Position numbers and translations under genes: made by a program
Shown here: piece by piece, positions 11,147 through 22,373 of the stretch
Layout of the letters: each line of letters starts with the position of its first letter
How positions within the stretch are numbered: the first letter of the stretch is position 1
Assembly: GCA_038373885.1 (NCBI GenBank)
Contig: JAWZYV010019552.1
Coordinates: forward strand, 954,001-1,018,000
Direction of reading: 5' to 3'
DNA: 64,000 nucleotides
Source: Cheiracanthium punctorium
Lineage: Eukaryota > Arthropoda > Arachnida > Araneae > Cheiracanthiidae
The notes under the pieces: generated by a model
Database searches by the model: none
What the model was told of the DNA's origin: nothing
The model's input: only the letters and a program-made list of their open reading frames with translations

Positions 11147-11552
11147 CACCTTTAACGCGCAGTGTTCCCGCTCTGGGAACACCCAACTCTGACGTTTTGA
11201 CTGTTGCCAGTCACGAAGAATAGATTGGATTTCTATCAAAATAGTGGCGGGTGACAGAGCTCCACGAGAATCCTTCATTTTTAACACGTCATTTCCCGTA
11301 TAAAGATTCTTTTTAAACAGCACTGACATCTGCTGAAAAATGGAAGAATGCGAGGACAGCTGGATAGATTGACCCATGCTGAAAAAGGGCAGCCGTTGCC
11401 CTCGCTCGACGTAACGACCAGCAAGAGGGCGGACGATCGAAACGTTCATCGCGTGCCACAGATCTAGAGACCTTTTTTTTGACGTCGTTCAGTCGAGCGA
11501 TGGCAACGGCTGCCCTTTTTTCAGCATTGGGAAAGGGTTGCGCCTCAAAGGG
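11147..11552 (+). mobile_element. Fam-B copy 1, piggyBac-like
   Basis: TTAA flanks at 11143-11146 and 11553-11556. The left end has CCTTTAACGCGCAG and the subterminal hairpin GTGTTCCC-GCTCT-GGGAACAC. The right end is GCGCCTCAAAGGG. TTAA target sites with CCC...GGG termini are diagnostic of piggyBac-type elements. The internal right arm is largely deleted, so the long foldback seen in other copies is missing. Confidence 0.85.
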
Positions 11553-11556
11553 TTAA

Positions 11557-13102
11557 ACATTGCCCGTTATTTGAAAAGTGCCACTGCCCTCACTAAGTAT
11601 TTCACTATCACTAACGCCTGCTTGCTTTGTTCTGGGAAGCTAAGAGGCAAGCAAGTATCGAGCAATCCAAAATCAGCTTGTAAGATAGAGGGAAGATCAT
11701 TCCCCCCCACAACTTCTTAGCGACATTTTCGAGCCTTTTGCGGGGGGAAAACTCCCCTATCTGCTACGAAGGACACAAAGGCCCCCCGCTGAAAAATGAG
11801 GGAGACTCCGAGATAAAAATGGGAAGTTCATCTCTTTTCCCCTTTCAACCGGGGAAAAGGGGTGTTGAAAATGGGGAGATATAACTCTCCATCTGTAGTG
11901 TAACACTCTTGTAGAGAGAACGCTCTTAAAAACCCGTTTGTTAACTGAAGGAGGAAGATGGAGAGGTGAAATGGACGAAGGAGGCAAGGAACTATTTCTT
12001 TTGGAGTTTCTTGGAGGAAGCGGGGTTTGCCAGTTTGAGGCGTGATATCGGCTCCTTGGCGAATATTTTTTGAGTTTGAGTTTTTGCAAGCCTATACGAG
12101 AGGCATCTGCCTACGAGGAAGGAGGACCTTGGTCGGAGAACTCTTTAACCCCTTAAACCTCTCGGTACAGCTTTAGTATGAGTCCTTTTAGGCGCGATTT
12201 TATTGTGGCGACTTTTTCTGGGCGCGATAAAGGAAGCCTTTGTGGTAACCGTGCCGTTGGACGATCGGAAGTTAAGACATTGGTAATCCTAAAGCCGGCT
12301 TTTTATTTCCGAAAATGGCTACTCGCTGATGACGAGGGGCTTTGATTTTATCTTAATGGCTTTATTTTAAATTAAATTCTATTATTTAATTATTTTTAAA
12401 ATTTATAATGGATGGTTAGGTTTATACTGAATACAGTTTAGTGGGAATTATTGCAATTATTAATTTTCTGTCTTTTTTATTTATGTTATTTTTGTGAGGT
12501 ATTGTCTTTAGAATATTATTTATTTACATGATTAAATTTATTCTACTATAAAGAGAAAGGGGGGGGGTGAGGGGGGGGGCACAGCCTCCCTCACATAAAA
12601 AGTAATTAAATTTTCTCACAACAAATATTTATATGTACATGTAAGCTTGTAATCTCTTTATAATTTTTTTTTCATAAAGATATTTAAAAGCCATTAAAAC
12701 AAACCATGGCAAAGTTAACGTGCAAGCTTCAATTATCTCGGAAACCAGCACCATCCGATCCACCATATTGTTTGCAATTGGCATCGGCATGGTAAACTTG
12801 GGTTGGTGACAAGATTTTGTCGCCAAAAAGGACTAATACTAAAGCTGTTGCAACCTCTCACCCGTCAAAATCACGGGCTCAGCTCTCTTCCCCAGTTTCT
12901 CATGCCCGTGATATTTCCTGGATAGAGTGTCCCAATGTTATGCGACAGATAAGAGCATTCTTATTCACGGATTGTTTATATCTCATTTTACGCAAGAGAC
13001 GGCAGTACCAGACTATTTCTAAACTAATCAGAGATAGTTTATTTTTAAACAGAGGGTAGCAATACCCCAACAGGTGTATTTGCGATAGGCACTCTCATTT
13101 TT
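11557..13102. other. Unassigned spacer
   Basis: No convincing gene. A 110-codon minus-strand frame (12089-11757) has no recognisable domain and overlaps polypurine text. A minus-strand frame at 12826-12629 includes a hydrophobic stretch (TLTLPWFVLMAF), but nothing supports expression. G-runs occur at 12559-12580. Confidence 0.35.
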
Positions 13103-13662
13103 ACTTTCCGAACATGTACCTTGTAAGGAAAGTATTGTCATCATGAAAAAATTCGACTTCGAGATTTGGGTGTATGGACACGTTTGGAGGTCTTCTGAAT
13201 TCATGGATGCTATTTTTACAAGATGCATGTATGGATATGTGTGTGTATGTTTGTGTGTTTGTGAGTGAACACGATAGCTCCTAAACGGTACATTCGATGG
13301 AGCTCAAATTAGATATATATATGTTATAAACCATCATCGCAAATCGCAAGACCGGTGTTGATTTGGATTTGTATAGGACTTATAGTTTTTCGACAGGGCT
13401 ACGGCAAAAACATGATGGTCTGTGGGGGGACATTCTTGAAAGTGCGCTAGCGTTTAAACGGGGCATTCGACTGAGCATCAAATTGGGTGTATATGTTATA
13501 AGCCATCGTCGCAAGACCGGTATCGATTTGGATGTGCATAGGACTTATAGTTTTTCGACAGAGTTGCGACAGAAACATGATGGTCTATGGGGGGACATTC
13601 TTGGAAGTGCGCTAGCGTTTCAACGGTACATTCGATTCAGCTAAAATTGGTATATATGTTTC
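13103..13662 (+). mobile_element. Fam-A element, copy 6 (3' truncated)
   Basis: Forward copy with a full head, microsatellite (13225-13262) and two core units (13446, 13612). The sequence departs from the family after TATATATGTTTCAATT. The subterminal repeat and 3' palindrome are lost and a T/G run follows. Confidence 0.8.
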
Positions 13663-14116
13663 AATTACACCGATCAACAACAAGAATTTTTTTTTTTTTG
13701 GGGGGGGGATATCTGTTCTCATTCTTAAATTCTGATTCCAGACATTGAAAAACACTTGAATTTTCATATTGAGTTCTTAAACTTTGCTTTTGTCTGATGG
13801 ACATCGATAAGTATACTTTAATTTATTTCATAAACGAAAGATGGATGCACTTGGATGAACCCAAAAGTAAACTGTATTATTATTTGTAACTCTGTAGTAT
13901 TGCTTGTAGTATTATTTGTTTGTATTATTATTTGCTCATACGAACCTAAAAGAAATACGAAAAATAGTCACTTTGCATTCACGATACATCATGAGAAAAC
14001 CGACTCGAATTCCAGACCGTTAGACCGACAGCCTGCAATAATGTCCAACGCGAGACCTTCATACTTCACCTGTTACCACGTTCAGTGTCTCAACCACTCA
14101 GTTTGATTGAATTTTT
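13663..14116. other. Spacer with possible SINE head
   Basis: No gene is seen apart from the weak SINE-like segment listed separately. Fam-A copy 7 begins right after it. Confidence 0.35.
13990..14105 (-). repeat. Possible tRNA-derived SINE head
   Basis: Read on the minus strand, GAGTGGTTGAGACACTGAAC resembles a tRNA A box and D arm. About 75 bases on, GGAATTCGAGTCGG resembles a degenerate B box. The spacing is longer than in a standard tRNA, and stems do not close well. Confidence 0.3.
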
Positions 14117-14971
14117 ACTTTCCGAACATGTACCATGTAAGGAAAGTATTGTAATCATGCAAAAATTCGACTTCGAGATTTTGGTGTTTTGACACGTTTT
14201 AAGGGCTTCTGAGTCCATTTATGCTATTTTTACGAGATGTATGTATGTATGTGTGTATGTGTGTGTGTGTGTGTATGTGTGTTTGTGTGTATGTGAGTGA
14301 ACACGATAGCTCTTGAACGGAGCATTAGATGGAGCTCAAATTGGATATATAGGTCATAAACCACCGTCGCAAGACCGGTATTGATTTGGGTGTGTATAGG
14401 ACTTATAGGTTTTCTACAGGGCTACGACCAAGATTTCTTTTACATTATGGCCTATCGGGGGGAATTTCTGGAAAGTGCGCTAGCGTTTAAACGGTAGATT
14501 AGATTGAGCTCCAATTGGGTATACATGTTATAAACCACCGTTGCAAGACCGGTATTGATTTGGGTGTGTATAGGACTTATAGTTTTTCTACAAGGCTACG
14601 ACAAAGATTTCTTTTACATGATGGCCTATGGGGGGAATTTCTTGAAAGTGCGCTCGCGTTTAAACGATACATTCGATTGAGCTCAAATTCGGTATACATG
14701 TTATAAACCACCATCCTAAGACCGGTATTGATTTTGGTGTGTATAGGACTTATAGTTCTCCTAAAGGGCTACGACAAATCTTTCTTTTATGTTATGGCAT
14801 AATGGCATATGGCGAGAAATTCTTGAAAGTGCGCAAGCGTTTAAACGGTGCATTCGATGGAGTTTCAATTTGGTATATATGTTTGAATGATTCATCGATT
14901 AAAATTTATTTAAGTGCTTGGTAATGGTCTTAATCGTAAGTGTTCGGAAAGTCGAGTGGAGTCACTCCAGA
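14117..14971 (+). mobile_element. Fam-A element, copy 7 (three core units)
   Basis: Complete forward copy with a TATG/TG microsatellite at 14237-14295 and core units marked near 14477, 14651 and 14832. The last is the GCATAATGGCATATGG variant. Ends ACTTTCC (14117) and CACTCCAGA (14971) are adjacent to T-runs. Confidence 0.9.
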
Positions 14972-15567
14972 TTTTTTTAATGTAGGGTTGTATTCTTCTT
15001 CTAATATATTTAAAACAAATATTTCGATGTCGTCATTAAGTTTCAATGGGATTCCGTTCGAAAAATAACTGTGCGAAATAACCAGATAAACTGACTCGAC
15101 TATCTTAGATTTCTTTTACGTGAAAACGTGGCGTCCTGTATTGAAAATTGCGGGACTTTCCGAAACTCTTTCCACAAACTTTATGTCCTATCCACAATGG
15201 CTTCGTCGTCTTCGTCATCGTCTTCTTTTGGTCGATAATCTGGTCCCGACTTTTCTGACCTCCATACCTTCCTTCAACAACTCCCCACTTCATGGCTGAT
15301 CGCCTCCAGTCTCGATCAAAACCGATTCCAAATATATCAAAACCTGCGAAAGTAGGACACTCACGGCTCCCTCGAAAAGTGTCCAACCTGTAGAAATATC
15401 TGTCAATGGTATGGTGACGTTCCGTTCGACAGAAAAGTGTCCAAGTAAAGGGAAATGTCCAAGCTATGGAGGTGTCCAACTTCGGAGGTTTCACTGCAAT
15501 CGCTCCTTCTCGGAATGACACAGTTTGATATTTTTCACGAAATTGAAGGAGGGGGGGATTTAAAGAC
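14972..15567. other. Spacer with Tigger/pogo-like terminus
   Basis: Read on the minus strand from 15500, the sequence CAGTGAAACCTCCGAAGTTG followed by repeated TTGGACA words looks like a pogo/Tigger-type end. No opposite end was found. A 138-codon minus-strand frame (15521-15105) runs through it but reads the repeated terminus, so I do not call it a gene. Confidence 0.4.
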
Positions 15568-16764
15568 AGGGTTATTCAGAATTCCCCCCTGTGATGAAGA
15601 TCACATATCTAATTTACTAATAATTTAATTCGGTTTTCTTTAATGTAATCTATTCAAAATTTAAGAATTCTAAATCACTTCTGTTTTCATTTTTCTGCCA
15701 TTTCGGCTTTTAAATCTGTATATGTACTTTTCCCTGTGTGCACTATTCTGTTTATTCTTAATTGTTTCGTCTCTTCAGACCGGTGTGCTAAAAAATTGCG
15801 TCCGTTTGCAAAATCAACGGCCTTTTTGAGTTTCCTCTTGGCATCCTGCTGGCGTAAGTTATTGAGTTGTTCCCCTACGACGACTTTAAAATTATTTGCT
15901 CGCGATTACGTCATTGTAATTTTATTGGATTAACTGTTAGGGTTGCTCTGGAATGGGCGCTATTCATCTCAGCCAAGTTATTGTTCTCGCCAATGTGTCA
16001 TTCTGTGCTGGCGTAATTTTTAAGTCATTTTCCACCTTAATTTCACTGTCCATATAGGACGTATTTTTATTTTCGCTGAGCCACCACCGCCCGTTATAAT
16101 AATGTTTCAATAGCATTCTTTTAAACAAATATTTTTAAGCATTCATTGTCTTTTTTCTTTACTGCAACTAAGTGCAATCGAACCTGGTTTATTCATGTCA
16201 CAACGCAACTTGATAATTTAAAATACCCCAAGCAAATAACTTCTTTACACCCCCGGGGTTTCGAAGAGCTATAGTCAAAAAAATAAGACGAATAAAGCAA
16301 CAAAGTCGACTTTATTGGAGAAAGAAATGTCACAAGTTTTATTTCACAACAGTCCAATATGTGAAACTTTCGTGGCAGCGACGGATTAATGGAATTTTGT
16401 TGGGGGGTAAGGGGGGAAGGCCGTTAGTTTGTCGGGGAGGGGGTGGTTAGTTAGAAGATTGACATATACATCCATTTTGTGGAAGTGAAATAAGATCTTT
16501 TACATTAAATTTTATTCCCAATCGGGCCGGTAGCCCCTCCGCCTCCCCTATAATCCGTCCTTACTTCGTCATGCGGCAGATTTCAAGTCTAAAGGCAAAT
16601 TCTTCTCACACTGCTCAATGTGACCAAGGTTTTACACCTGTAAGCTATGTAGATAAAACTTGAATTGTTTCTGTATTCTTTCAAATGTTCTTATTTGCTG
16701 TATAAGTCTTAGTTTTGTTACTATAGCGCTTCGAAACCCCGGAGGGAATTCTGAATAATCCTGT
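15568..16764. mobile_element. TIR element L1, left TIR split by an insertion
   Basis: The right end, read inward, is ACAGGATTATTCAGAATTCC then CTCCGGGGTTTCGAAGCGCTATAG. The left end carries the first part (ACAGGGTTATTCAGAATTCC) at 15568. The second part (CCGGGGTTTCGAAGAGCTAT) lies only at 16253. The intervening 15592-16250 is a separate repeat (M1). The L1 interior (16276-16719) matches 43006-43262. No coding capacity is seen. Confidence 0.65.
15592..16250. repeat. Repeat M, copy 1 (inserted in L1)
   Basis: Diverged match to about 55000-55570. Shared words include CTGTGATG-AGAT, TTCTTTAATGTAATCTATYC, GTCCGTTTGCAA and GCTCTGGAATGGGCG. It interrupts the left TIR of L1, giving its boundaries. 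No reading frame is shared between the copies, so it is probably a non-autonomous element. Confidence 0.6.
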
Positions 16765-16924
16765 ACTTAAATGAAGCATTGAAAGGGGAGAAACAAAGAT
16801 AGTATGTGTATTTAGTGTTACCGTAGTTAGGTAGGTAGATCAGTTAGGATCATTACGTATTCAAGCGCTCTATAACCGTGTTAAAGCTTTGAAACCCAAA
16901 CGTTTTCCCATCAATATAGAAAAC

Positions 16925-18420
16925 TCACTGGACAGACCAAAAATCCCCAAGCTTGGCGAATTTTTGTGTGCGTGTATATGTACTTAACTCTCATATCTGA
17001 AAAACTATGAGTCGTAGAATGTTGAAATTTCATAAGATTGCTGTAACAAACATCTAGTTGTGCGTCTCGATTTTTGATTTCAATCTACTGGAGAGTTTAT
17101 TGAGAGGACCAAACAAAAAAATTTCAATACATTAATGTCTTTGGACATCTTCAATATATTGCGGCTTCAATCAGTCATTGCTCGGTCCATGCCCGAAATC
17201 TCGCCATTTGTCTTCGACCTTGGCAAGTTTTGCCGAAATATCACCCGATTTGGCTCCAAAATAATTTCCTATTACTTAACTCTAAAATTTTTAACCGTAG
17301 AATGATGAAATTTGGTATTTAGAACTATTGTAACACCTAACTGTGCATCTCTTTTTACTTTCCGAACATGTACCATGTAAGGAAAGTATTGTAATCATGA
17401 AAAAATTCGAATTCGAGATTTGGGTGTTTTTACACGTTTTGAGGGCTTCTGAATCCATTTATGCTATTTTTACGAGATGTGTGTATGTGTGTGTGTGTAT
17501 GTGTGTTTGTGTGTATGTGAGTGAACACGATAGCTCCTGAACGGAGCATTCGATGGAGCTCAAATTGGATATATATGTCATAAGCCACCGTCGCAAGACC
17601 GGTATGGATTTAGGTGTGTATAGGACTTATAGTTTTTCTACAGGGCTACGACCAAGATTTCTTTTACATGATGGCCTATGGGGGGGAATTTCTTGAAAGT
17701 GCGCTAGCGTTTAAACGATACATTCGATGGAGCTCAAATTCGGTACACATGTTATAAACCACCATCCTATATGATTTCACCCTATTTTCCTATATACACC
17801 CATATTGATTTGGGTGTATATAGGACTTATAGTTCTCCTAAAGGGCTACGACAAAACTTTCTGTTATGTTATGGCATAATGGCATGTGGGGAGAAATTCT
17901 TGAAAGTGTGCAAGCGTTTAAACGGTGCATTCGATGGAGTTTCAATTGGGTATATATGTTTGAATGATTCATCGATTAAAATTTATTTAAGTGCTTGGTC
18001 ATGATCTTAATCGTAAGTGTTCGGAAAGTCGAGTGGAGTCACTCCAGTTTTTTTTTATTGCAGTCGACAGGGGTAATTTATTGGCAGGGTCACGCAAACG
18101 ACTTTAAATACGTTAAGATGTACAGATACATTCAAATCATTGAAAGTCTGTGATCAATAACTACTTTGGCTATCTTCAAAATCTCCCAAACTATCTCAAG
18201 CTTGTCGGCTTTCGGCAAAATATCGCCCAATTAAGTGCGTCAGAAGCAAATCTTTCAAATGGAACCCAGCTTGGCGATATCGGAAATACATTTCCCTAGA
18301 AATCACTAAACCTTAGTATCACATCTCTTTCAAACAAAATAAGTTCAGATGAAGTGCGCCGAAAATATTTTTGATTGAATAAACGATCAAGGAAGTCGCG
18401 TGTTCTACACATCAGATTAT
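16925..18420 (+). mobile_element. Fam-H copy 2 (5' truncated, carrying Fam-A copy 8)
   Basis: It aligns with the second half of Fam-H copy 1 from the CCAAGCTTGGCG word onward, through the CGCCATTTGTC and GCCGAAATATC repeats. The 3' end has CAAGGAAGTCGCGTGTTCTA then CACATCAGATT. The insertion of Fam-A copy 8 at 17357-18047 lies in a T-run that is intact in copy 1 near 26285-26292. The head and microsatellite are missing. Confidence 0.65.
17357..18047 (+). mobile_element. Fam-A element, copy 8 (inside Fam-H copy 2)
   Basis: Complete forward copy with a TG/TATG microsatellite (17480-17520) and two full core units, plus extra sequence at 17768-17800 that breaks the second unit. The terminus is CACTCCAG (18047). 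Flanking Fam-H sequence resumes with CAGTCGAC after the T-run. Confidence 0.85.
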
Positions 18421-19264
18421 TTTTTTAAATAGAAGGTTGCACTGCTGAAATATGCGTACTTGTGGTAGGCACTGTGCCATCTTAGCTTACTTTCTTTACT
18501 TGTGTTCAAAGAATACTTCACAAATATTTATTTATTTTAGTAAGTCAGTTGCATCAAATTTTCCTTGGGTGTTTAAAAGAGATATTTTTAATTTTTCTCT
18601 GCTGACTGCAAAACACACACTCAGTCACAAGCACCCTAAATGTTGGCTTTTCCGAGAAATTTAACTTTTTTTTTTTTAATCGTGCTCAAATGATGTCCAA
18701 AACCTTAAAATGAACACATATGGTGTACATGTATTTCTTTTTAAATACGTTTCTTGAATTAAAAAAAAAATATTCCCTGATATGAGCGTTTTCTTTGAAA
18801 ATAATGCGACTTTTAAGGGATTAAACGCGTATTCTATTCTGAAAGATTCAGAAGTAGTCCCGTGTAGTTTTTTATCCAGGGGCGTAGCCAGAAATTTTTC
18901 ATGGGATTGGGGGGTTATGACTACTACAACTCATATATATGTATATGTGTGTGTGATAATGCAGGGAAGAATATACATTTTGTATGGCAAAAATTTCTCA
19001 TGGGGGGGGTTATGACACCCCTATCCCCTCCTTCCCCCTTGGCTACGCGCCTGTGTGAAACATACCCCATTTTAGAAAATCTTGTAGAAACAAACCATGC
19101 CTTATAAGAGTGTAATACATCTATGTCTTCCGCCATTTTTTGTGTTATTTTTAGTTTTAATTTTTATTTCGAGAAGTCAGCTGGATTTTTTTTTTTAAAT
19201 TCCTTTGTACTAATTGTAGTTAATGATACAAATTGTAACAATTTTTAATTTTTCTTTCTTGCAG
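18421..19264. other. AT-rich spacer with a small TIR element
   Basis: T-runs and short unsupported frames. It contains the TIR element at 18877-19053. A pyrimidine tract and acceptor-like TTTCTTTCTTGCAG closes the stretch at 19264. Confidence 0.4.
18877..19053. mobile_element. Short TIR element (177 bp)
   Basis: CAGGGGCGTAGCCAG at the left and TTGGCTACGCGCCTG at the right are inverted. Internal copies of AAATTTYTCATGGG and GGGTTATGAC repeat directly. The CAGGGGCG termini suggest a hAT-type MITE, but the flanking octamers do not match. Confidence 0.55.
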
Positions 19265-19305
19265 GCGGTTATCCAGACTGCTTCCTAATCCAGCCATTGA
19301 ACAAT
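19265..19305 (+). CDS. Candidate 41-nt internal exon of an unknown gene
   Basis: The segment sits between a strong acceptor (pyrimidine-rich TTTTTCTTTCTTGCAG ending 19264) and a consensus donor (GTAAGT, 19306-19311). One frame is open across it and reads GYPDCFLIQPLNN after two bases of a split codon. A second frame is also open. Length 41 is not a multiple of three, so inclusion would change frame unless neighbouring exons compensate. No other exon of the same gene was recognised. It would fit an intron-rich host gene with introns many kilobases long. I do not recognise the protein. The call rests only on splice-site quality. Confidence 0.3.
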
Positions 19306-21882
19306 GTAAGTACTTTTGTGTTTCTAAATGGTTCATTTTGTGCATGTATGAACATAAAGAACGGGATTTAAGTGACTGCAATTTTAATTCATAGGCTTCA
19401 AATGTTTAATAAGCAATAAAATAATTAACGATAGCCACAAGATTTCTTCTGGTACAAAGATATAAATTGTCACAAACCCGAGAAAAGTGGAAGAAATGCA
19501 CCGCAGTCAATAAAATGGAAATATTTTAATGCTATTAAAGCGGTCTGGTACCATTGAATCCACGGACTTTGGGCTCTCTTAAGGTATCTCCCTAAGTGCG
19601 GAGAGCTTTTTTTAAAACCTGCAAAATTTTTGTGTAGTTTATGCATTTTTATTTGGAAGGTCATAAAACGTGGCAGAAACAATAATTTATTTTACAAAAT
19701 TTTCATAAATTTAAAAAAAAATTGTTGTTTTGAAGAAAATTTTAACAAAATTTCATGTTTACGGTAACTGCTGTACACTGCATTCTTTTCAATATTGAGT
19801 GCATTCCTTCGCACTGTATACTCCTATAGTACTTTTCTGTGTTTTGTACCAAAAGTTTTATTGTATTTTAAAAAATTCACTGAAATGTGTCCAATTGTGT
19901 ACAAAAAATTTCAACTTTTTCTCTAAAAGTAACTGTAAATTTATTAATTTCATACGCATAACAAAACTTTTGCTACAGAACACACTTTAATATCAATAGA
20001 ATTTTTATGTAAAATTTCATCAAGGTATCTTTAAAACTTTTAGAGTAGTTACAGTTATCGTGACGCAAGATAACCAAAAACACAATTTTCCAGAAAACTT
20101 ATTTAAGATTTTATTTTAACATCGATGCTCAACCGGAAGTGACATTCAAACACCCGTATCATCCTTTCTAGTTTAGTAGAAATAAAAGTAAAAAAAATTT
20201 GGAATCTTACGAATAGGCTCTTTCAAATAAAACAATTTTAAAAAATTCGATCATTTTTCTGCAAAAATGGCTTTTTAGACGTAGGCAGATACGTTAAAGC
20301 ATAAGCGCGTGATCTTGGCGTGATTCGGATATCGCCAAGCAAACTCGAAAGTCGCTCTAACCAGCACAAGCACACACACGGAAAAAAAGTACCTCATTAA
20401 GCCTTGGCGACAAAACTCAGGGCCTCCCTTAATCAATCAACCCGCGTCGAGTTCAGATCTCCACGAAAGACAACTTGACATTTTAATGGCCTCTTAAACT
20501 TAAAACATTACTCAAACATTTAACAAAATAAAAAAAAATACATACATACACACGCATTCAATAAACCCGATAGAACGTTCGATGGCCGTCCCTCCCCTCC
20601 CACACTTTTCATCATCTAGGGTGCTTCTCCCCCCCCCCCCCACTAGATTATCCATCATCTCCTTCAGAAATTTCCCTTACAAGAAGAGGGGGAGGAAAGA
20701 GTTAAAAGCCAGAGAGCTTGGATGTATTTACGAGGAGAGGGTACGTTCTAGAATCGTGGGAATCGAACAGGTGTCGGGTATCGGGCAATCTCGGTGTGCG
20801 AGCGCACACACATACCCCGAAAATGCCCGAAAACATCCACGTAAACTGATAGTTATGTCCCTTTTCCCCACCACCCCCACTCCCCCTTCCTCTTAAATGC
20901 TCTGTATTTGGGTGGGGGAAGGGGGTTTTGTAATAGGCTCGTTGCGGTGCATGCATGTTCGGGTGGGGAAATTAATTTTGATACGCAGTTTGCGAGGTGA
21001 ATTTCAACTGCGAATGGCAATTGAGTGGATAAAATCCTAATAGTACTAAATACTGACTCTCGTCGCCGATTCCGGTTAGTACCACTTCAAAATAAAACTT
21101 TTACGGTCGTTACTCCAGAAAGACGAAAACGGTAGTAGAATCCAGACCGTTTGCACCATCGGCTTGAAAAATCTGATAATCCACCTGTTCCCTCATTTTT
21201 TAAGCGATTTTTTTTTTTCGACAATTTCCGGCTGAGTCACAAAATTAGGTATCGTAAGTGATACCGACGTCCTATATTGATCTCACGGTTATCAGGTCTT
21301 GAAGAGAAAATTGCGATTTCAATTACCTTTACAAATCGTTTTCCGGGATTACCCAGTTTAACTTTATATGTAATTAATATTATTAATATTTTAAAATTAA
21401 ATATTAATAGCTATTTCGACGGGCTGTTATCACCTTGACACGAACGTTCTCCTTAATTCATCCATCTTGTTCAGAAAGTATTAAAAAAATGTTCTAAAAT
21501 GTTTTTTTTTTTTTAATTATAATTACAAGCTTTACTTATGTATAATTTTAGATTTATTGTTCGACTGCTACGTAGGAGTCCAGTAAACTTTTGGGTGTCC
21601 TGGAAAAACGCTGTTCGAATGGCAAGGCTCAATTTTAAGCTCTTAAGTCTGTCGAAAATTATTAAAAGCTCAAAAAAACTTGCACCCAAACTGCAATATG
21701 CATCCTGAAGTAGAATCCCCTCCCCTTTTGTTTTTTGTTTTTAATTTCAGGATTTTCAACTGACTTTTATAATTTTATATTTGTTGTTCGTTGGCTGTGT
21801 AACAGTCTGTTAGCAAAAACCTGTAAAGCATGTTCTAAACTTGCACAACGGCTCAAAGACAAAGAAGCTTGTCACAGTTTAA
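19306..21882. other. Long unassigned spacer
   Basis: No gene is supported. Positions about 19590-20060 are A/T-rich with repeated AAGGTATCT words (19580, 20023). Positions 20570-20960 are richer in C and G with long C-runs (20630-20640) and overlapping frames of about 100 codons on both strands, which look like compositional artefacts. Around 21165-21225 the text resembles 43410-43530 and 38445-38550, fragments of the Helitron-associated repeat. Confidence 0.35.
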
Positions 21883-22369
21883 CCCTTTAACGCTCAGTGT
21901 TCCCGCTCTGGGAATACCCAAATCTGACGCTTTGACTGTCGCCAGTCACGAAGAATAGATTGGATTTCTATAAAAATTGTTGCGGGTGACATAGCTCCAC
22001 GAGAATCCTTTACTTTTCAGCACGTCAGTTCCCGTCAAAAAAGGGTCACGATTCTTTTTAACAGCATTGACATATGTTGAAAAATGGAAGAATGCGAGAA
22101 CAGCTGGATAGATTGCCCCATGCTGAAAGAAAGGCAGCCGTTGCCATCACTCGACTTAGCTACCAGCAAGAGGGCAGACGATCGAAACGTTCATCGCGTG
22201 CCACAGATCTAGAGACCCTTTTTTGACGATAGCTGGCTCATAAAAGGGTCTCTAGATCTGTGGCACGCGATGAACGTTTCGATCGTCCGCCCTCTTGCTG
22301 GTCGTTAAGTTGAGCGATGGCAACGGCTGCCCTTTTTTTAGCATTGGGAAAGGGTTGCGCCTCAAAGCG
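21883..22369 (+). mobile_element. Fam-B copy 2, piggyBac-like foldback
   Basis: TTAA flanks at 21879-21882 and 22370-22373. It has CCCTTTAACGCTCAG with the GTTCCC-GGGAA subterminal hairpin on the left and GCGCCTCAAAGC on the right. Internal inverted arms (about 22140-22225 and 22240-22330) share GATCGAAACGTTCATCGCG and its complement, capable of a hairpin of roughly 100 bp. Confidence 0.85.
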
Positions 22370-22373
22370 TTAA

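Noticed and set aside
11148..11449. Frames within Fam-B (for example reading MNVSIVRPLAG)
   Set aside because: Both strands of the foldback are open for the same compositional reason; copies differ by frameshifts.
15105..15521. 138-codon minus-strand frame as a gene
   Set aside because: It reads through repeated TTGGACA words of a pogo/Tigger-like terminus and has no recognisable domain.
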